From positions 18,878,692-18,942,691 of the forward strand of contig NC_086258.1 in NCBI RefSeq assembly GCF_021018805.1: 64,000 nucleotides of DNA. Direction: 5' to 3'. The DNA comes from Prinia subflava (taxonomy: Eukaryota > Chordata > Aves > Passeriformes > Cisticolidae). This document shows positions 11,201 to 24,400 of the stretch, in pieces; within the stretch, counting starts at the first letter, position 1, and the number at the start of each line of letters is the position of its first letter. The notes under the pieces were generated by a model. That model ran no database searches and was not told where the DNA came from. It worked only from the letters and a program-made list of their open reading frames with translations. The position numbers and the translations under genes were made by a program.

Positions 11201-13990
11201 CCTTCTACCTGCCTCCATGACCCAAGGGAGGCAGATTTCCCCCAAAATCCAGCTTCTCTCAGGGCCCAGGGAGGATTCTCAGCCTCCAAGGAGCTCAGGT
11301 TTTTTGGGGGCAGCTCCCAAATCACAGCCAGGCTCTGAAACTTGTTGGGGGCTGCTCCCCAACGCTGACCCTCCACTGAGCTCTCAGCAGCTGCCGGCAC
11401 AGCCTGGACCGCAAGGCTCACCGGGAGGCCCTGAACAATGCCGACGAGCTGAGCTCATTCCTCCCAGCTGATAATTTGCTTAAAAATATTTCTGAGCTCA
11501 GGCCTCCTCAGGGAAAACACTCCCAAACGCCAGGCAAAAAGCTGCTGAGTCTGGAGGAACCACACACCCACCACTCGAGCAGCGAGACGTCCCCCCGATG
11601 ACAAGGCCTGGCGTCAGAGGGACTGAGGCCAAAGCCTGCTGGCTGATCTCCCCCTTCGCTGGGGGGAGCCGAGTCTCAGGCCATCCAGGGGTTTTACCAC
11701 TTCCCGGTTTCCTGCCATGATGTGAGCGCAGGAATTTTTGGGAGGTGAGTCAGAGGCTGCAATGAGAACCACCTGGCTGGGGCTGGGCTGGGAGGCTCGA
11801 TCCAGATCCAGGGGTGATCCCCGCTGCGATGCTCGATGCCTGCGGGCAGCATTCCCAGAGTGGAATTACTTACGGGGCACACAACATCCCATCACAGACC
11901 CCATTTCTGGCCTGGGAAGGAAGAAGAGGGACGTGCTGCCTCGGCTCCCACGGCTCCTCCTTCCTTGCTGGGCTGGGATCGGTACACTGCGGCCACCCCA
12001 CCCGGGCTCCAGGGAGAAACTTGGGTAAGAATAAAGAGCAAAGCCTCGTCCAGCTCTGCAGGAAGCCGCCTGGAATGGCTGTCCTGCCCCAGCACCGGGT
12101 TTTCCCAAGCATGGAACTGCCCCAAAGCAGCGCCGAGGCTTGGTTTTCCCTGGGGAGCAATGCAGGAGTTGGCAGAGCTGAGAAGCTGTCCCCTCCTCCG
12201 GTCTCTGAAATTCAACACATGAAATGAGTTCCTTCTGAAGGAACCTCCCAGGTTTTGCCTCTGGGTTATTAGAGCTCCATGACCCCGTGCCCACTCTCTC
12301 CCCAGCATTACTCAAACCTCTCCACATAGAGAATAAGTGAGTCCAGAGAGTGAGACTGAGCAGGGATAAGCCTTTGGAAAGGCGCTAAACCTGCTCAAAG
12401 CCGGCACTGTTCCCTGACCCGCCCTCCTAATCCTGCTTGGTTGATAATGGAATAATAAAGGGCTGCACAGCCTCTCTCTCTGCTGCTCTGTGGGGGAGGT
12501 TCCTGCTGCCTCTGTGCATGCCAGGAGCTGGGATATTAATGACTCCCTAAGTAAACAGAATCGCTTCTTTCTTCTCCTTTGCCTGGCTGTAAAACTGAGC
12601 GTGACCTTCAGCCCGCAGAGGAATCAGAGTCGCTCCCCTTTGCAGGAGAAAGGTTGGTTGTGGCGGTGTGATCTCTGTGATAACACTGATCTCTGCCCAC
12701 GGCCCTTCCCAGGGCTGATCCCAACCCTGCAGCTTCAACAACGATCCTGGTGGGACTCCCTGCAAGGCTTTGGCCTCTCCCCGCAGGGATGAAGCCGGTG
12801 ATTAACGGAAGGGGAATCTCAGGAGCGCAGAACGGGGGTTTTTGGGACACCCAGCCCCTCCAAGGTGTGCACACCTTGTCTGCTGTGCCAGGGGCTGCCC
12901 TGTAGCAGAACCTACAAACTTGTTGAATCTCAGCCTCAGCAGCTGGGAAAAGGGCAGGGAAGTGACAATGCAAATCAGATCCATTCCCTATGGCTGGGAT
13001 GGCTCTGAGCACCTCATGGGACAGCAGGAATGGTAGCAGGAGGAGGGTGCTGAGGGACCTGGAGGGCAGAACAGAGGCTGAGAGCACTCAGAGGCCACAG
13101 CATCATCCCTGGGCTGCTGTGCTGAGGCTGCTGAGCAAGGAGCCAGCTGGGAAGGGGATAAACAGCCCAGGAGGTGGTCTGGGCTCTCTGATAGATATGG
13201 ATTCATCCCAGGATGATGCCAGCCTGGAGGCCTGATCAGAATCCCACACCCGGCTGTGCTGCCTCCTCAGAGTGGGACAGCTGATGCTGTCAGCTCTACC
13301 TTGCCTTAGGGGAGTGAGCCGGGATGAGGGAGTTGAGCTGGAACAGCCCCTGCTCTGACAAGGCATGAATTGAGGACCTGCAGGAGGCACAGCAGGAGGG
13401 AGACGTGGGGCTGGAACTGCAGGCACAGGTAAGGTGTCACCACGTGTGGTGGAGGGAGACAAAACTCTCCATCCTTGGGCAGTGTTGGCATACAGAGGGT
13501 ACATGGACAAATTTGTCTCATTTACATTGAGGATGTTTGAGAGAGACAAGGTTTAATGAAGTGTCAGCGCAAGGGGGCTCAGCAGCTCCCAGCTGAGTCT
13601 GTGACATGGAGCCACTGCTGCAGGCACCGTGGCTGTCGTGTGCCAGAGCAGCTGGAAAACCTCTGGGTCATGGAGGGGAACCTCGTCCATGTCCTGAACC
13701 AAGCCCACCAGGCCTCCTCCTCCTTCTCCCTCACTCCCAGCAAGGAGGACACAGGCCAAGGGGCGCTGGTATTGCACAGCAACTTAGAGAACTGCCAGGA
13801 AAAACCTCTCCCTCCAGGGGATGATGTGGGCCGATGCTGGTGATTAAATTAGCGCAGGTTGCCTTCCCTGCGATACGGAATTTCTGTCATATACCCTCAT
13901 TTCTTCTGCACTGTGGGGTGCTCTGATCGACCCTGATCACAGGGGATGGATCCCAACAGTGTTGTCACCTCCCATCATTTTCCCAGCTGC
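8271..13990. other. Intergenic region between divergent SPHK1 and PRPSAP1
   Basis: No exon with coherent splice sites and family resemblance was found on either strand. Open frames here are short and lack codon structure. Scattered TTATC/GATAA sites (for example around 12430) make distal regulatory elements possible, but nothing specific can be claimed. Confidence 0.6.
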
Positions 13991-13994
13991 CAAG

Positions 13995-14345
13995 GCTCAG
14001 ATGGATATTGTACATATACAAAAAAATTTAAAACAAAATGTAAATACCTACATATATATTTGTTCAGCCAAGTTTCACCTCCTCCTGATATATATATCGA
14101 GATATATATATATAGTCTGTGCACATAACATATATAGCATATAATACATATTTTATATATAATGACTATTCACATTTATATAATATGCATATTATGTGTG
14201 ATATGTACACTACATATTATGTTACATATTTAATATTTTATATACGCTATGTAGTTTATCTATAAAATTGTATATTATTTATATAACAACATATGCGTTA
14301 ATATATTTAACTTATAGGTGTTATAAATGTTATATATAAGCACAC
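13995..14345. repeat. AT-rich TATA simple-repeat block
   Basis: A 350-bp block made almost entirely of A and T with many TATATA, CATATA and ATATTA runs. It sits abruptly between GC-rich sequence on both sides. It is a degenerate TA-type microsatellite or AT island, about 100 bp from the CpG island upstream of PRPSAP1. Confidence 0.9.
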
Positions 14346-14419
14346 TCCTAGTGCATGGAAAGGTCAGCCCAGCGCTCTGCCAAACGGGCTGGAGCTGAAC
14401 TTTCCTGTTTAGCTAAGCC

Positions 14420-14900
14420 ATGGAATGCCTGTACCGGTGAGGATCCCAGAGCGGACAGCGGAGCGCCGGGCACGGAGCGTTCCCTCGGGAAAACGGTGCG
14501 GGAGCCGCGGGCCGGGCGGGTCCTCCCGCCGCCCCCGCCACAGAGCGGGGCCAGAGCGCCGCCGCCGCGCTTCCGTTTCCCCCGCCGCCATCTTCGGCAC
14601 GGGCACTTCCCCCGCCGCGGACACACCGCGCCTCCCACCGCCGGGCAGAACCCGAGGCGGCCGCGCTGCGAGCCGCCCTCGGGCAGCGGGGAGTGTATTT
14701 ATCCTCCGAGGAGGGACGTTTCTGCCGCTGTCCTCCCGAGGTACCGGCGCAGTTCGGGCAGGCGGTGAGGGGACGCCGTGACCGGGGAGCGTGGCTGCGG
14801 TGCCCTCACCTAAGATGGCGGCGGGGGCGGGCTTTTCCCGCCGAGAAGATGGCGGCGGAGGCAGCGGCGCTCTGGCCGGGTGGCGGAACTCGCTCGGCTG
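14420..14900 (+). promoter_or_regulatory. PRPSAP1: CpG island upstream of PRPSAP1 with three YY1-like motifs
   Basis: Dense CpG and G+C. YY1-type AAGATGGCGGCGG occurs at 14812-14824 and again at 14846-14858. The reverse orientation CCGCCATCTT occurs at 14585-14594. Such motifs typically sit just downstream of housekeeping transcription starts. The island ends about 540 bp before the PRPSAP1 ATG, so either the 5' UTR is long or a noncoding first exon exists. Confidence 0.55.
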
Positions 14901-15438
14901 GGTGAGGGGAACGGGATGGGACCGTCCGCCCCAAAGACCTTCCTCTTCACAGGGACTCCCCACCTCGCCACAGAGACCTCGGTCCAGTCCTGTTGCATCA
15001 CAAAGAGCCCCCCCAGCTTTCCTCCATCAGCTCACCCGCACTTTCTCCAGCCAAGGGAGCCCCTCTCCGCTTTGCTACCCCCCTCATTTCAGGGTCATCT
15101 CTCCCTTGTTGCATGAGGGGCCACTGAGTGGGTGTGGGATGGAGTTACCCGTTGCCTGTCTACCCCTCTACTCCCCAAGGCAGCTGCTGTTGCTCCATTT
15201 TATTTTCATAATCGTAATTTCCACCCTCCCTTTCACACTTTGCCGCAGGAATGAACCGGCAAGTCCATAGGTAGCGGAAGGGTCCCCACCCTCCTCTTCC
15301 CCCTCCTCCTCCCCACCCCTTAAGGGGCGGTGATCGCGGCGGAGAGGAAAGAAAAGGATGCCACGGAAGCTGTTGTTGCCTTATAAATCTGTTTTTTCTC
15401 ACTTTCGAGCTCCACGGGGGTTGCATGACTCTTTGGCG

Positions 15439-18400
15439 ATGAACGCGGCCAGAAGTGGCTACCGGGTCTTCTCGGCCAACTCCACCGCAGCCTCCACCGA
15501 GCTGGCGAAGAAGATCACGGAGTAAGTTGCCTTCTCTTTCAAGTTTCTTTCTCCCCCATCGCTCCCCGGCGCAGGCAGGAGCCCTCCCGAGCGGCTGGAG
15601 AAGCTTCTGGCATCCCCCCGCCTTCCCAAGGCGTCTCCTGCGAACACCTTTGTGGAGATTTTGCACTGGGGATCTTCACCAGCTCTGCCTGACCCAGCGA
15701 TGGGAACGGACCCGCCGCTTTCTCCCTTTGACGTCCATTTCACTGCTGGAAAGGCTGGGCTACAGCTAAAGCTGTTACTTCTGGGGAGGAAGGAGGTGAA
15801 ACTTGGCTGGACAAACCTCAGAAAAGCGGTTTTAGCAGGTTTAGGAGATGCTCAAAACTTTCTCCGGCTCCTGACCTTGTTTTCCCAAAAGCTTCAGTGC
15901 CTGGGGCAAGGAGAGTTTCCATGAGCGCCTCGGCACAGCACCTTGCACTGACCTGAGTGATTTGGGGGAGCTGGGAGAGCAGGGCAGCCTGTGCTTTTGG
16001 TTTAGGGTAAAAGTCTGCCCCGTTTTCTTCAGCCCATCAATTTAGGCAGAGTTTGACCTTGTCTTGTCCTGGACAGATGCGCTGGGTCCTGCTGAGTGAG
16101 GGGTGTGAGAGCTGCCTTCAAAATGGGGCTCTTGGTGCACAGAGCTCCGAATTTCCCGCAGCACTTGAACTTTGGGGTTGAATGAGTTTGGTTCAAATTG
16201 GGACAGTCACAGCTGAAGGGACTGTTCTGAGAAGGGCATCTGTGTGTCGGGCTGTCATCTTAGAACAGGATCTCGATTTTCTTTATGCTGTTTCTCAGCT
16301 ACAGTTCATAGGCAGCTGATCCCAAAATCGAGGGGTCCCAGTGCTTGTTTGCCTGCTGCAGCTGACAGCATCCCAGTTATCCTTGCTAGGCATCTGCTGT
16401 CCCATTCCCATCTCCAAGGGTGTGCTTAAATTGAAAGCAGGACTTAAGTACAGGTGTGCTGCCAGCGTAAACTGTAAGAACACTTTGCTGTTCGTCCTGC
16501 TTGCTTAATAAACAGTGTTCAATCCTTAGCACAGATTATCTCCACGGAGCTGACTTGGCTGTTTGGCTGGGAGGTGTGTTGGATAATAGTGATGGACTTC
16601 TTTAAGTGTGAGGCTAGGAGGGAAATCCTTGTGTTTGGGAGTGGAAAGGCTTATGTATTCTTGCTATATTTGGTCAGTCCTGTTTCACTTTCCCTTCACT
16701 GCACTCTGAAACGAATGTATCCCTCTATAAAAAAGTAAGTTTTGCTGCAGCAGATTGGGACAGAGTTTTACAGGGCTTGTCCTGTTGCGTTAATGCAGTG
16801 GAACATAATTCCCCTGGGGATGAGTTCTGAGTTCTCAGGACTGGAGGAGCAAACAGGCAATCCTTCTTCCTTGCTCTTTGTCTTAAAAATAACTCCCTTC
16901 TTTTTAAAGATGAAATGAGAAGAGACATGGAGAGGCTTCCCCGGGCCATGGCGCTGGCTGGGATGATGTGCTGATGTTATCCCAGGGATGCTCTGGGGGA
17001 GAAGGAAGCAGGATCCAGATCCAGAATGACCTTCTGGCTCCCTCCTTGATCTCTCACCAAGTAAATTTCTAATAGGGGCAATGTGGGGTTTTTCCCTTGG
17101 CTGTGCCATCAGTGGGATGTTGGATGCTCTGGTGGTGGCGTAAGCATGAACCCTGTGACACACAGCTGCTGCTTAACTGAGGCTTAAGGACATTTATCTT
17201 TGTTGTGGGTGCAAAATCTGGAGCTGTTTGCAGTACAGATTTGCCCACAGTAAAAAAATTAAAGGTATTTTCAGCATCTAGTGCAGTAGTTTTGCACTGC
17301 CTTCCCTTAGGAGCTCGAGGGCTGTTTCAGTTGATCTGTAGCACATCCCTTGTTCTTTCAGATTGCAAAAGATGCGTGGCTGCTGCCTTTCCCCCGTCTC
17401 ACATCCCAGCCTGTTCTTTGCTGGGGAGGTCAATTACACCTTTAAATAGAGTTGGAGCAATCTTACAAGGGTGAGTCTGTCCTCTAATATTGTGCGTTCT
17501 TTTTAAAGTTTTTTAATGACCTTGAGTAAAAGAACTTTAAAACAACACTCAATATTAGGAAGGCCTCTTGAGACACCTGTCCATCTGGGCTCTGTTCTTT
17601 ACCTGTAGGTATGAGCTCAGGATTTCTACTTGAGTAGTTCTGACTTACCCTTTTTAAAATCCCAAGCCTAGAGAGGAGCAGTGTGACACTGAAAAGCTTT
17701 CAGACACCTGATTTATCTCCTTGCTTTTTTTGCTGCAAAACTTCCAGAGCTACTTTCGTTTCAGGCTCTGAGCATCATGTTCTGGCACAGTTCTGATCTT
17801 CATGATTCCCCTTGAGCACTCTCTGGTTATGGGACAGTGACTAATGGCCAGCCTTACTTTCGCTTTAGGTTTTCAGAGCTTTAGCTGATGGTAGTGACTG
17901 CCAGGGAGAGGAGATGGTGCTGGATTATGAGGACCTTGTGAAACTTGAAATAATGAAGATATTCCTTAGATTCAGCACCACTGAAACATAAACAAACCCA
18001 TATATTTACTTTTATCTTATAAATTGAGAGTGATGATTCTTTTATTTTAAATTCTTTCCATGATGGTAAGAAAACTTGCTGTAATTAGGACACTTGGCAC
18101 CTAATTACAAGCGGCATTTTCAGGGGAGAAAGTTAATTTCTGTGACCAGTGCTGGTCCCTAATGGGCCTGTGTGCTGCTGGGGGGTAGGGAGATCTAGGA
18201 AGTCTTTTTGATCTTTAATCCAACAGATGCATTTAGATCTCCCTCTGACTGCAGTGCTTGGCTCAGCAGGTACAAATATTACATTCTACTCACTGCTTAT
18301 GTGTTTGGCTCGGAGGGGGTTGGTGATTGAATCTTGCTAATGCCTCCCCAGTGCTCCTGCAGCTCTGTGATGTGGGATGTGATGCTGTCTCACTGCCAGC

Positions 18401-21400
18401 CGTGGATGTGAGTATTCCAGAGATTCACTCAGTTTGCAGCATGGAAAATGCAGCTGATCTGAGGATAAAGCATTGCCATGAGCCTAAACAACATGGAATT
18501 AGGAGAACATTTATGTTCTGACCTCCGAGTGCAGGGAGCTGGGTCACAACACTAAACCCAGGATGGTGATTTCTGTGACTGGGTGGGAGGTGAGCCCTGC
18601 TTTGGGTGGAGACAGTACATTCAGAGGACTTGCAGCAGCCTTCCTCAGCTGAAGGAGGGATTTTGATAGGAAATGTATACTTTAGGTCATTTTGCCAGTA
18701 CATGAGAGGGTGGCAGAGGGGAACCAGAGCATCTCTGTGCAGTTTAGATACAGCACAGAGTGTGGCTGAGCAGGCTGGGCTCATGTGGAGCTGTCTGTGC
18801 TGGCCAGCACAGCTTTAGGGGAAGTTCCTTCACCAGCAGTGGGCTGGTAGGAATAGAGGAATTTATATATCTGCCTGGTGTTTGCTGCATGGCTTTGGTG
18901 TGGCTGGAACAAGTGATTCCAGTGGCACATGAGCAACAGGGACTTTTTGTTCAAATATCCCGTGGTGCTGGGTGGATGGAGAGAGGCAAAGAAGAGCTCA
19001 GATAGTTTTAAGGATATCTAAACAGATTGTATCCAGGATGTTGCCATTCCCTTTCCCTTTCCTGGCTGTTCTTGTTCTGGGGGATTAGGAAGTGCACTGC
19101 AGAGCTGCCATTGTGCTGGCTGGAGCATGACTGATCTTTATTTAAAGATTTGCTAAAGTTTGAAAAGCAATTCAGAGTCAGGCTGTGGCTTGATTTGGCC
19201 ACAGTCAGGCACAGCACAGACCCTCTGTCCTCTGCTCCAGCTCCTTCTGAGTCTGCACCATTTCCTGGAGACTGTAGATGTGGGGAGAGTTGGGTGTTTG
19301 CAGAGGTGACACCAGGGAAAGTGTTTATAATGAAGAGGATATTGCCAAAATAAAATATTGTAAGTAAGAGGCTTTGTGTGCAGATTTCTCTTCAGATTGA
19401 ATGTTTGTGCTGTGAGCTGGCCGGAAGCTCCCTATGGACATAAACTGATAAATGTCTTGGATTCTGGTCACAGAGGGGGAGAAGGAAACACAGCCTGAGC
19501 TGAGGGCTTCTCAGTGGCACTGAAACAGGCTCTGATGGCACAAAATACTGTGAGTACATTTGCCCCTTGAAATTTGATTCAGCTAACATAGAGTCTCTTT
19601 GGCTGCCCTTTGTCTTGAGAGCCTGGTACAGTGGTTTTTGACAGTCTTCAGTGGAGCATTTTGAAGTACAATCTGATACAGCCTCACAGTGTTTCCTAAA
19701 ATACTGCAGTGTGTCACTTCCTCATTAAACTATAGGTGACTCCTGAGCTGTTTGCATTTAGATGTGAATTTGAGACAGGTTTTATAAACACTTCTGTATT
19801 CATAGCTTAATGTCCTCTTGGCATGTTTTGAGACTGCGGAAAGTTAGATCATCCTTCCTGGGCAGTGTTAACAGAGAGATTCCAGATCAATAGGAATTTT
19901 TACTGGCCAGTTGCTCTGAGTAGGACTTTTAAAGCTGTAAAGAGTTTGTTGGGTTTTTTTTCTCTTAGATGTTATCATGCCCCAGAGTAGTTAAGTGATG
20001 GAGCTGGTGTGAGGGTAGCAGCTCATTTTGCTTGGAAATGTGATTTATCTGCAGGACCTAAAGTGTTATTTTTCCCAGAAGCAGCTTCATCTCTGCTGGG
20101 TGTGTGGTTTGGGTTACCTGCAGTGGCACCTTCTCTGTCCTAGGGCAGGTCTGCCTGTATCTGCAGACAGTGGATCAGTAACTGTGGTAGCCCAGGTTCC
20201 TGTGATTATGCTGTTAGTCCTGGAGCTGGATGAAAACTGTTGTTGCTGTCAGTTCAATTCCTCTATCCCCTAAAGCATCAACAATTGGGAGCTTCAGGAT
20301 GGAGAGGATTTTGAGAGAAAAGAGTTGGGATGGAAAGGAAAATAAGGGAGAGGTAATAGGAAGGGGAAATTTATCTTTGAACTCTGGCTGCTGCCAGGCT
20401 GTGTGGTCAAATAAGGCTGTGCCCTGCCCTTGACTTCCATGCAAATATCCCTTTTGATAAAAGTCCTCTGGAATTTGGTGCTTTACAGCAGGAGTTGTAC
20501 CAACAGTCCCCTCTTTATTGTCGTTGACTCAGTCAAGGTTTATCAATCTCTCCCTGGCTGATACCTTGTCTAACCCAAGCCTCCAGGAAGGGATTTGGTG
20601 CAAGGTGTGCCCCTGGGGTGCACATACCTCAGCTTCTCTGGGGGAGCTGCCTGTGGATCCTGCTGTGCCTGTGGCTCCTGGGACTCTGGATCGCTGCAAG
20701 CAGGGCTGATCTGGGACTTTCCTGGTCAGTTTTATCTCATATCCACTGCTTTTGTTTACTTGCAGTCAACAGTTGGAGCAGAGCTGGGATTTATTGTCTG
20801 AGCCACTCATTCCTCTAAGTTAGCATCTGTGTCCTGTCTGTTCTGCTGCTCCCTGCACCCAGGTTTGACAGCTGAGCTGTTTTAATGCCCCGAGCCAAGC
20901 TGTTTTAGTGTCCCTCTTGCTGTGGGGGAGCAAACTTGCACACTTCAGATTTCTTGTTTCAGCAGCACACAAACTGCATTGCTGCTGAAGGGTGAGTAGG
21001 AGAGCACTGGGCTCTGCTTTCTGCTGGCTGCCTCATGGAACCATGAAGCTGGAAAAGACCTTGAAGACTGAGCACAGCTGTTAACCCAGCTCTGCCAAAG
21101 CCACCACTAAACTGCATCCCCAGCTGCCACATCTACATGTCTTTTAAATCCCTCCAAGAATGGTGACTCCAGCACTTCCCTGGGCAGTGTGTTCCAAGGC
21201 TTGACAAACCTTTCAGGGAAGAAATGTTTCCCAACATCCAATCTAAACCTCCCCTAGTACAATGTAAGAACATTTCCCCTTGAGCACCACAAACACGGTT
21301 TTGTCTGCCACCACTTAGCACTGAAAGTGCCACCTTCCTAGGGGTGTTTTGCTGAGATGAGTCTGACTGGACTGGTTTTGAAGCTTTCCTTCCTGCCATG

Positions 21401-24400
21401 AGATTCAGGGCTGCCTTAGAGCACTTGCACAGTCTCTCCAATGTTTTTTTTCCCCAGTGCTGAGGTAGGATTGTGCTGTCTGCAGTGAAGTCAGGGTGCA
21501 CGTACCTCCAAGGGGAACTTGCAAGACTTGCTGTGCTTTTGTGGAGGCACAAGTGTGAGTCATTAAACATTTCCCACCACACACTGCTCTGGGGTGGGTG
21601 GATGTGTGTGTACGTTTCTGAGCTTGTTTGGACTTGGATACCTTAGCAGTGATTAGGACTAAGCTTGGTGGTTGCAAATTCCAGACCGTCCTCATCAGGA
21701 CAGCAAGATCCTACCTGCAAAACTCACCTCTGGTGTTGGTCTGTCCCTGAGGTGCCCAGGATTGCTTTTTTTGACCAGCTGCCAGCTCTTTTTGAAGACA
21801 CTGAAGGCACTCAGGATGCCTTTGCATTGCTGCTGCAAGTTTTAACCCATCTGGGCTGAGAGGAGCCCAGTTAGGGATTTGTGAGACTCGTCTGGCCTGG
21901 GCTGCAGGGCGATGCTGCAGTTGGTACCCGAGCAGGGCTGGTGACAGTCTGATACGTCCAGCTCTCGAGGTGACAGCTCAGTCACCAGCCCAGCCATTGC
22001 AGAACGTGCTGCCAGACACTCAGTGGGGAGCGTGTTCGTGCCAGAGACGTGCTCAGGAGCCAGCTAAGCAAACACATCCCCTGGCATCCGAGTGTCTGTT
22101 ACCTCAGCTGTCCCAGGCACGCTCTCCTCACCAGCTTCTAGCTGGGACCTGCAGCTTTGGCTCACAGCTGAGCCCAGCAGCTGCTGGTGGGACAGAAGCA
22201 TGCCAGGGTCAGGCTGCGTTGCTGTTTCACTTCTGAAAGCACAGATTTTTGTGGCAATTGAAGTGCAAGGCTGAGTTAGAATGTAAGGAGTGAGTGTCAG
22301 GATAAGGTAAGGTAAGGTAAGGTGAGTGAGACTGACTGCTGAAGGCTGTAGACCATAAAGAAAACCAACAGAAGATATGGACTCTTTTATTTAGGTTTAA
22401 TCCTGTCCTGCAGAATTTTGGCACATATCCAGGTAAATATAGTACAAGTGCAGACAGGAAACTGCTGCCATAATCAGCGTGGTGAACAAAGGTATTTTTC
22501 AGGCATAAACTTTCCTAATTTATTGTGTGGCCATGGCTGCAGGGCAGATCCTGGGAGAGGAAGGAATTGTCCTGGCACCATCTCACTTGGCCCAAGCATC
22601 TCACTGCTGCAGGATCTCACGTCTGAGGCTCTGGGTTAAAGCACAAATGCTTTTAAGTACTTACTAATGGATTACTTGTCAATACAGTTAAATACTGAAG
22701 TGTCACTCAAAGGAAAAGTCTGCATTTTGGAGCCTTTTAAAATGCTCTTCAAAGTGAGTCTTTGTTTTGTAAGGAAGAAATTAAAAAGAGAAGGAGGGTG
22801 ACTAATCTTTGTTGTGATGAGTGTTGTAGATTTGATATTTGAGAAAAGGAAGGAGTCATTTGAAAAAATAAAACACAAAGTTAAAATCTCATTAATAATT
22901 TCAGTTATTTCAGAAGGAAAAAAAGGAAAAGAGGTGACAGTAAAAAGAAAAGTAACTCAGGTGCCATTAATTGAGTCTGAGTAAATCATTCAACTCCAGT
23001 TGCATGTCAGACCTGCCCAAGGGGGCACTGCACAGGCTGGCAGGTGTCCTTTGCCATCAGGAGTCACAGCCTGTGGTCAGTCATACAGGCTTTGGGTACA
23101 GCAGTGCCCTGCTGCAGAGTGCTGTGTCCCAGGCCCTCTCAAGGGCATCAGAGGGAAGGAGACCCCCAGAGAAGGGGAGGATGTAGCTCTGCAGCCTGGC
23201 TGGCTCGCTCAGCTCCCTCTTGGGCAGTGCTGTTTTGGTGGTGTGTAACACGGTCCAGACCCTGCTTTGCAGCACAAACTGCTGCCTTCCTCCATTCCTA
23301 ATGTCCTGTTTTTCTTTCCAGGCGTCTCGGTGCTGAGCTGGGGAAATCTGTGGTGTACCAGGAAACCAATGGAGGTAAGAGAAAGCTCTACTATTTGCAA
23401 CTGTTTGGAGGTGATCTTAGAAATTCTGGGTAACTCCACTGGCCAAACCTGTGTAAAAAGTGCAGTGATTCAGCTGTGGTGTTACTGCTGCTCCTGGCAG
23501 TGCTAAACCTCCATGGCTGACCTTGGACAAGGCAATTAAACGTGTTCCTTGTTTTCCCTGGTTATCTTGTTTGTTTGCCTACCTGCAAACTCTCCTCTGG
23601 AGTCCTGCCTCAGCTTTTAGCTGCTGCCAAATCTTTTATGCTCCTTTGCTGAGCAAAACATCTCCAGGTTTAAAAGTAATGCCCTGCTTTTTCAATGTCT
23701 GTCTTGTGAACATTTAAATTATTGCTTTCTTTTAACCCTTCCTTGCCACACAGAATTTACAGCTGCCCTTGCTTTTAAAAGTGCAAATTCATGGCTGTGC
23801 TGGGGAAAATGACTCTTGGAGGTTGCTTTTGTTTTTAAAGAGGTTAACGCTCTGCAAGTGTCCATTTTCAGATGCTGGGCTAAAACACAAGGATATTGGC
23901 CAGCACAGTTCTGTGGCCAAGAGTAATTTACTGTTTCAAGACCTCTGTTACCTTGTTTGCAAGAGAGCTTAGAGCCAGAGAGCTGCTACAGGTTAGAGGA
24001 AGGGATGGAGGATTTGTGGTAGAGCTGCTGCTGTTGCAGCCCAAACGGGCCTTACAGTGGGAGAGCTGCTGGCTGGTGCATTCCTGCCCATGAGAGCTCA
24101 CTGCCCTTTAGGGTTAGTTTTAAATCAGGTTGCTTGCTACGAGGTCTGAAGTCATTTTTCACTGCTGCACAGCAAATCAGTCTGCTGTCAGCAGAGTCCT
24201 GTAGGGTTACTGCCAGGGCAAGGCAATTAGATTTGGAATTCCATAGCTGAGGAGCTGTTTTTCTCCTTTTCCTTGCCCCTGCCCTCTAGCTCATGACTGT
24301 GTGGGAAACAAGTGGCTCAGGCAGGCACCTTGGGAACCTGGAGTCACTACTTTGGCTTTGCAGTGCTGCTTGGGGCTCAGCTTCTGCATTTGAGTCAGGG

